From contig OW121849.1 in the NCBI GenBank assembly GCA_933228895.1, positions 42,254,354-42,318,353 on the forward strand: DNA of 64,000 nucleotides, given 5' to 3'. The stretch is from Platycnemis pennipes. Its lineage: Eukaryota; Arthropoda; Insecta; Odonata; Platycnemididae. Made by a program: the position numbers and the translations under genes. The notes under the pieces were generated by a model. That model did not search any database and was not told the DNA's origin. It worked only from the letters and a program-made list of their open reading frames with translations. Positions 57,763 through 64,000 of the stretch are shown here, in pieces (the stretch's first letter is position 1; the number at the start of each line of letters is the position of its first letter).

Positions 57763-58030
57763 GGTGGGGGGGGAGTGGGGGGGGGGGGGCGTAGCAAAAC
57801 AAAAGGATTGAGTCTGAAAGGGGGGAGAGAACGAAACAAGGGGAGAAGAGGGGGAAAGGGAGAAAGAGAAAAGGAGGACTCCAGTCGCCCAAACAATCCC
57901 GGACATGATTGGGTCAAAGGCCTCTTAGTTGAGTGTGGTTTTGTGCGACCTGCGCTGCGTGAGAGGAGGGGGGCTATGGGGGGGGAAATGGGGGAGTGGG
58001 GGTGAGGAAAGGAGGCGGAGGGGAGGGGGT
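57763..58030 (+). other. G-run cluster with quadruplex potential
   Basis: G-runs of 8 and 13 at 57765-57789, then a purine block with many GGGG-GGGGGG runs at 57964-58030. It follows about 650 bases of C/T-rich plus strand, so purine bias switches strand near 57715. ORFs here are low-complexity artefacts. Confidence 0.7.
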
Positions 58031-58557
58031 CAAGTCGATGACCTCCCCTTCGCGGGGTCCTTCAGCCAACTGGTGTCGGTCGGGGTAAAGAAGTGTGCAA
58101 TACGCAGTTAGGTGACGGCGGCGTGCGTCGGACGGAAGGGCCAGCCAGTCCTGGGAAGCTCTTCGCTCCGGGAGTCAGCGCTGTTGTTTCGTGAGAGTTT
58201 TTCCGGTTTAAGGTTACCGAGAGGGGCAAGGGGCACTGCGGCCGCTTGATGCATCGACAGGAGCGGAGAGGAGGAATGATGCTATATTCGACGAAGCGGC
58301 GCTATTTGTCTCCTGCCATTCCGTACAAGGGACATGCTTTCATCATTTGTGACCAACACGAAAAATTTTGATGCATGGACGGAGAAAATCCTGGACCAAA
58401 ACGCCCTATTCGTGAAGAAAACCCATGAAATACGAAGAAAAGAAAAACACAAAAACGAGGTGGAGACCCCAAGGACTCAATAATATTCAAAGCAATTGTG
58501 GAAGTATTAATCAAGACTCTCGCAGGTGATTGGAAGATGATAATCCTGGACCCATAT
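58031..58557. other. No gene recognised
   Basis: CpG-rich to about 58330, then ordinary sequence up to the TIR element. Confidence 0.45.
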
Positions 58558-59092
58558 AATGGGGGCGTTTACTCGGAACCGAAATCGCAATTCTGTACAC
58601 GAAATCGTTAGATGGAAACAAAAAAAGAATTTTAGTGAAATAATTAATCTTCTAACCACAACCATTCACTCATAGATCAAAAATTAAAATAAGCAAAAGG
58701 TGACGCCCACCGAAAAAGCTGCTGTCATAACATTGACGTCATTTTCCTCCTGTCCTTGATGCTTTACGTGGAAGGGAGGGCAGTGAAGGGGGGTTCTCGG
58801 AAGGTCTGCTCGCACAGATTCTGTCGTAACTGTCCTATTGGCAGAGTCAGCTGTGTCCCCCCCATTACGATAACGCAAAGTAACTTCGCGGGCTCAGTTG
58901 TAATTGGATGATGTCGTTATACGTCAGAGGTTGCACCACGCCCACTTTTCCGAAAGGGTTAAAAACATCAGTTTTTCGCCGCTTATAACTCGATAAATAA
59001 TTGACGGATCAAAAAACAGAAAAATATGGGCCTTTTTATTTTACAAACTCTATCAGATTCGGCAATAACAAAATATGGTAAACGACCCAATT
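58558..59092 (-). mobile_element. 535-bp terminal-inverted-repeat element, copy 2
   Basis: Inverse-orientation copy of 5112-5645, nearly the same length, highly similar by eye with scattered substitutions and few small indels. Ends AATGGGGGCGTTTAC (left) and GTAAACGACCCAATT (right). Internal blocks such as CAGCTGACTCTGCCAATAGG and GGGTTAAAAACATCAGTTTT's complement are shared. Immediate flanks (TATAATGGGG and CCAATTGCGG) differ from copy 1. Confidence 0.8.
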
Positions 59093-59240
59093 GCGGCGGG
59101 TCGTAAATCGTGACTGAATAAGAACAATATAATAGATCGTAAAACTGATAGATTCAAGAATTTCTCTCATTCTCTTTATTTATGTGGTTCATCTGTCGCT
59201 TCACTTGGGACCTAGATTCAAATGGAAACCCTAAGGTACC

Positions 59241-59290
59241 CCTGCCACACACCCTCGCGGTGGCTTGCAGGGTATTGTGGTGATGTAGAT
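59241..59290 (+). mobile_element. Hairpin-only 3' end of the L2-like LINE, flanked by GGTACC
   Basis: Fifty bases containing only the hairpin (CCTGCCACACACCCTCGCGG then TGGCTTGCAGGG) and a short tail (TGATGTAGAT). GGTACC stands on both sides (59235-59240 and 59291-59296), which reads as a 6-bp target-site duplication, although a palindromic hexamer could repeat by chance. Confidence 0.8.
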
Positions 59291-59296
59291 GGTACC

Positions 59297-60309
59297 AAAA
59301 TCGAACTTCACGTCCAACTTCATATCTATTGTATTTCCTGTTTAATTTCTACTTTCCTTCTTCGTGACTGGCGCCCCTTAATATCGTTCCAAACACCCTT
59401 TCAGCAGTCCTTAGAGTGTACATAGCTATACACTGCAGGCAGCGGTGTCCGGGCGATATCGTATCAAGATGATGTTAATACTAAGGGTTTATCGGCGTCG
59501 AAGGAGGACCACTGCTATCTATCCCATTTACTATGGTACATAGGTACATACGCTGACATCCCATGGCGATGTTAGTTTGATCTATACTCAATTTGAAGCT
59601 AAAGATCCAATAATAATGTCTGCTAGAGCGCAAGTTCTAGTTATCCCTTTGATCTCTTTTTTTTTAATTGACATCGAAGAAAAATTAAATGAAAATTGAA
59701 TCTTTGGACCTAGGCTGCATTCCTAGATGTAATTCAGGAATGCAAAGATTTTTGTGTGGTTAAAATCAGATTGATATGCAGCTATGAACATTTTAATGAG
59801 AAAGGGAAATTGTTGGAAAAACTAGTTGGTATTGTTCTCAGCATCAATAGAAACATGGTGGATACAAACTAAGAGAGCATTTTCAGGTAGGAACACTGCA
59901 ATACCCTAAAAATGGAATATATTACTACTTACAGACAGCTTTCAATTCCATAGGCTCAAGAGTTCACCAGATGGGATGATACATATCAAGCATAGATAAG
60001 ATTACGAAAATAAGAAATAGACTGATGCCTGGTTGGATTAATTCAACGAATGGCAATATTTATCCTGCTCAAATATATTTTATTAGATGAATAAGTACTT
60101 CTAAACCTGAAAACCTTATGCTTGTTCATTACGTCACTCACCACTGAATGTGTGATTTAATCAAAATATTAGTTTTGTACAATTATTATTTGAATAATTT
60201 GTACATATATTTTTTCTTATAGTAAAGTGAAGATAGTTTCAAGAAAATAGAAAGGAACATAATTAACCTCACCCACCCTTCAGAGGCAAGCGAGTTGAAT
60301 GCTTAATAC
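59297..60309. other. No gene recognised, AT-rich
   Basis: No ORF or repeat match. Confidence 0.55.
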
Positions 60310-60487
60310 ACACGGTGGGGTTGGTTCGCTGCCTAGATTTGGTACAGGCATCATATCCCAAGAGACCAGGTTCGAATGACGACTATGGTAGAGAGTTTTC
60401 AGAGATCTGACCTCTACTTGAGTGACGTGCAGAGGACAATGCAAGTTCAGTACACCGTCCGACGGACGGGACATCAACTCCCGTAAC
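60310..60487 (+). mobile_element. tRNA-derived SINE, family 1
   Basis: Head with AGGTTCGAATGACG (B-box-like, about 60367-60380), then GACCTCTACTTGAGTGACGT, CAATGCAAGTTCAG and CCGTCCGACGGACGGGACAT. The last two blocks recur at 53201-53260 in reverse, which defines the family body. Confidence 0.65.
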
Positions 60488-60561
60488 AGTATATTAATGA
60501 CGAAACCGTGTTTCTATCCACTCTTCCCCTATTCATCCGAAAATAATTCTAAGTTATAATC

Positions 60562-61229
60562 TGAAGAGAAAGCTAGGATTTATAAAAAGAGTACTCGGGA
60601 AATGTGATGAGAAGACAAAAGAGTGATGATACTTTTCACTAGTTAGGTCCCACCTTGAGTATGCAGTCAGTGTATGGGATCCTAATGAATTAGGTGTGAA
60701 CAGAGAAATAGACAGTGTGCAGCGTAGAGCAGCTAGGTTCGTTAAAAGGTGTTACAATAGGTTGAGTAGCGTTTCAGAATTAATAAAAGAATTAGGGTGG
60801 GAATCATTAACAGAGTTTAGGTTAAAGTACAGATTAAATCTATTAGAGAAATTTCAATCGGATAGCTTTACTGAAGATGTTAGGCACATATTAAAAAAAC
60901 CAGCGTATTATGCTAGATTCGACCAGATAAATAAGATTAGAGAGATATATTGCCGTACTGATAGATTCAAAATGGCATTTTTCCCCCGTAGGTACTATAC
61001 GAGAACAGAATAGGCAGCATAGCAAAGGGATAGGTAGGTGAAATATTTTAGAGTATTCTGTAGTGCATGATGCATGTATTAACCCCTTAAATACTATAGA
61101 TACTAACAATCTAGTTGCATGAGACCCTATAGTTGCTTGTTTGCATGTTAGTAGTGCATGCTTGGTGATCTTCACCCCCTGCCACACACTCTCGTGGTGG
61201 CTTGCAGAGTATCGTGTAGATGTAGATGC
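60562..61229 (+). mobile_element. 5'-truncated sibling of the L2-like LINE (subfamily A)
   Basis: Collinear with about 37955-38615 of the long element and very similar by eye. It covers the C-terminal domain (a 105-residue ORF at 60696-61013 starts at the region around RELDSVQRRAARFVKR), the 3' UTR, hairpin and tail. The truncated 5' end falls inside the coding region, as expected of incomplete target-primed reverse transcription. It carries an early TGA at about 60625 and a 4-base GGTA insertion at 60991-60994 that shifts the frame after PRR. That insertion is the only indel I see against the long copy. Confidence 0.9.
60989..60994 (+). other. TA-GG-TA micro-insertion in the LINE coding region
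   Basis: The truncated A copy reads CCCCCGTAGGTACTATA; the long element reads CCCCCGTACTATA (38390). It is the only indel I see across the roughly 665 aligned bases, and it shifts the reading frame. Confidence 0.65.
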
Positions 61230-62565
61230 AAGTCTTCCCAATTATCCGCCGTACCTTATTGACGCACATGCCCCAAGCTGTCAGTCGCCACTCAGAATAA
61301 TGGCAACTACTTTAAAAGCAACGCAAAACGTTTCCCAATCTCGTTACTTTAAAGTGCTTCCAATCCTCACTTAAAATACCTTGTAGATCAAAGATTTTCT
61401 CTCTCCAAATAAATTCAATTCCATTCGACTCGCGCAATTCGACGGCCGGTAATTCTCCTTTCATCTTCGACGGACGGTGGCATTAGTTCATCACGTCAAT
61501 TTCGCAACCAATTTCAACTCGTGAATGTTAATGTGATGATGCTCCTCTCCCGGGGGTCTCTAGTCTCAGTTTCTATTGAAACAATGAGTTACGTTTCATT
61601 GTGCGTGACACCGAGCGGTAACAATCTGGGCACGGAATCACGCTCCTGCTCGGTACTCCCTCCGAGATCGCCAGGCATATTAGTCGGATTGAAAGATGAG
61701 TACTGCGACAAAATACGAAACGTACTCATCAGGTTACGTTTATCATTAAAAGTACAAGGTATTTTTAATTTAGACTGCGATTAAACTCAAGATTTATATT
61801 GATAGTGCCGTTCACAAGTCACGTTAGGAGGAGGAATATTGCTCCTTATAGGAGCGGTGAATGACCGTATTTCCATGTTAACATGATTGCAGTAGGCTTC
61901 CCGTTAGCCACCATGATACCTCAAGAAAATTTCAAAAATGACAGGAAGGAATAAAATCCCTATTTATCACAAGCTTCCCATTCGGGATCATCACTAAACT
62001 AAGAATTCGTTTCTTTCATACGGTTCCGCAATCGGTGCCGAGTGCATATGATTCATGAAAAGACCCAAGCACGCATTGCTCAAATATCCTCTGATTATTT
62101 ATAGCTCCAGTCGTTTGAGGATTGTTACAATTAGGAGGTATTACAGCAGTGTTTCTATATTTGTACAATTAAACTTATTTCATGGTAAATAGAAATGAAG
62201 GTCACTGCAAGGGAAGGAATTCCCCATGTGTGTTACGTGTGTAAACAATTGAGACATATGCATGAGAAAGGGTTGTCGTGAATTATTGTTTTGCTTACGA
62301 ATTACTCTGCCCAAAAGTTACTCATTTCTTTCGGAAATTTTTTTGCTGAATAAACAGCTGCCTTTCGGAAATATTATTGTATAATTATCTTGTCAACTTG
62401 GTGAGCAGGTATTACCTGTGTTTTGGTTGTTAAGGTGGGCTTATACGAAAATGACATACTTCCCAACATTTCCAGAAGCTAATATCATCCTTTTTTTCGA
62501 AATTTGTCCTTTTCCTATGTATTCCATTACTATCATCAGTTCATTCAATAGCTATTACTTTATCT
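61230..62565. other. No gene recognised
   Basis: 61430-61740 is CpG-richer with an 87-residue ORF (61521-61784) lacking motifs; the rest is AT-rich. Confidence 0.5.
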
Positions 62566-62760
62566 TCACAGCATACAAAATATCCTACTTTCTATCACAG
62601 ACGTCTCCAAATCTACTTCGTCCACTAGCACCTGTTCCATACACTTCCTTTTGTTCTTCCCCTTCTCCAACAACCTTCTCTGATTCTCTATCATTATCAG
62701 CTTTTCCTCGCCTACACTCCTTAATTTCCTACCACACCATCTCCAAACCACCATCTCATT
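62566..62760 (-). pseudogene. Possible RTE-like LINE linker region
   Basis: Minus-strand ORF beginning MVVWRWCGRKLRSVGEEK then ...NQRRLLEKGKNKRKCMEQ resembles the F-E-M-W-x-W-R-R-L ... N-E-E-V-L-R-R-V ... R-K region between the RT and C-terminal domains of RTE-like elements. The match is pattern-level only and no flanking domain is readable. Confidence 0.35.
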
Positions 62761-64000
62761 CTAAAATCAGCGTTACCTATAGCATAACTGGGATGAAACT
62801 AGCGCACAAATCACATCATCAAAATGTTGGCAAAATATTCTTACATTATTATTCTTGAATGGCCAGTAGTAGTAGCCAATGGCAGTTGTAGTAGTGCCAG
62901 AGCAAAAAATTTCATTGGAATTAATACTTTCATTTTACAAAAAATAAAGTAGATATTTAAGTTGAAGACAGATTGCGGGGGTTGAAAAAAAATGTTCTCT
63001 AAATGGAAAATATCTGCAAAAGCTGTGTTTATTCCGAGGGCTGGACTGGTTATTATTTATGCAACTATGTACTTTTACGCAGCCTTTAAATATTTAAATA
63101 TTAATTTTGCCTTCACTTAAGGCAGGAAACTTGAAATATACACCTATTTTCCATTTAATATTATAAATAAAAGTTATACCAGACTAATGGAAAAATATTC
63201 ATACACTGAAAATTGTGAATTAAAGCGGACACATAAATCTATGTATTCCCATGCCCTACTATTTTACCGAAGAGCTTCAGAGTGCAAATGATCGGTTACA
63301 AATTCAAGAAGGACTGTTCTTTACGTGGGCGGGGAGAATTTCATTTACCGTCGAGAAATCGAGCATATATTTGCCATAAAATAACTTCCTTCCATACTCA
63401 TCGGTCTTGGAACACAACCACTGTTAAAATAGCTTAATTTACCCTGCACATAAATTAGTTTTGAAGGACGGCGGCAATTAGATAACCAAATGAGTGGAAT
63501 ATCAAGGGGATTAATTGATTTAAGCACTCCTTAACGCCAGTAAGTGACTCCAACTGCAGAAAGGCAATAGAAAATGGACACACCTCTCGTACAGTCCATT
63601 CGTCTTGAGGACTCTTAAAGGAAATTAATTCCGCTCAGGTTCAACGATAACTCACCCGGGTTGTAGGAAAGCGGTTGTTACAGCCCTGGAGAGGAAAAAA
63701 AACCCTCATGCTCAGGTGAGGCAAACGGTGATTCCCTCGCATTAAGAACGAGCTAAGATTACTCATTATCGCTGTACACTTTGCCACGTCTTCAAAGGAC
63801 TACACTCACCAGTTAAAGGGGAAATCATCTTGTCCGACAAACACCCGATCCATCCCAATAAGCCACCACCCTCCGTCCGATCGCCACCCTTTAAAACACC
63901 GCTGCCTCGTCTCCAGTCCCTTCCTTCTATAGCTTTCCTGCTGACACCTACCCCGCAACGTCTTCCACGTTTAATGCCACCACCATTATCATTCAGCCGC
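62761..64000. other. No gene recognised
   Basis: AT-rich, becoming CpG/C-rich after about 63650. A gene could begin beyond the window edge. Confidence 0.45.

Noticed and set aside
1..64000. CRISPR arrays, rRNA genes, prokaryotic operons or prophage
   Set aside because: No regularly spaced direct repeats, no rRNA-like sequence and no dense coding; the window is eukaryotic repeat-rich DNA.
1..64000. General over-abundance of the hexamers TAGGTA and TACCTA
   Set aside because: A rough hand tally is close to what AT-rich composition predicts, so the micro-insertion claim rests only on paralogue comparisons, not on hexamer counts.

Overview
The window looks like non-genic DNA from a large, repeat-rich arthropod genome, probably an insect. 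The evidence is indirect: AT-rich background, almost no long open reading frames, several clades of non-LTR retrotransposon in different states of decay, tRNA-derived SINEs, and GC-rich or purine/pyrimidine islands. I recognise no host gene, rRNA gene, true tRNA gene or CRISPR array, and I cannot name the species.

The one long coding region is an L2/CR1-like non-LTR retrotransposon at about 35.7-38.6 kb (+). It carries an apurinic-type endonuclease and a reverse transcriptase with all expected catalytic residues, followed by a short 3' UTR with a hairpin and a GTAGAT-type tail. I count sixteen copies of that 3' end in the window, on both strands and in at least four subfamilies (called A-D here). 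They range from 50-bp hairpin-only copies to an 0.67-kb sibling at 60.6-61.2 kb.

A second non-LTR group, RTE-like, has left at least six remnants (7.8, 9.0, 9.3, 9.6-9.9, 19.1-19.4 and 24.3-24.5 kb, perhaps also 62.6 kb). Several end in an Asn-Gln-Ser-stop terminus followed by a GATGAT-type tail. Two other Jockey-superfamily C-termini lie at 5.65-6.08 and 54.2-54.85 kb. A 535-bp terminal-inverted-repeat element occurs twice in opposite orientation (5.1 and 58.6 kb). tRNA-derived SINEs lie at 7.2, 11.2, 12.2, 53.0, 53.2 and 60.3 kb.

Between these lie long AT-rich stretches with nothing recognisable. GC-rich islands (about 13.0, 15.1, 16.9, 22.0, 25.0, 29.5, 31.5-32.4, 42.4-43.9, 46.6-47.7, 50.2-51.1, 53.4-53.9 and 56.9-58.3 kb) include G-quadruplex-prone tracts and three short ORFs that could at best be first exons.

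The most unusual signal comes from comparing repeats within the window. In five independent pairs of paralogous sequence, one copy carries an extra GGTA or CCTA inserted at a TA dinucleotide (TA to TAGGTA or TACCTA; in one case the double form TAGGTACCTA). In the best-preserved pairs this is the only indel, or one of two. This is what excision footprints of a TA-targeting (IS630-Tc1-mariner type) transposon with two-base scars would look like. A second unusual signal is a set of six near-perfect short-loop palindromes (stems of 15-26 bp) outside any recognised element.
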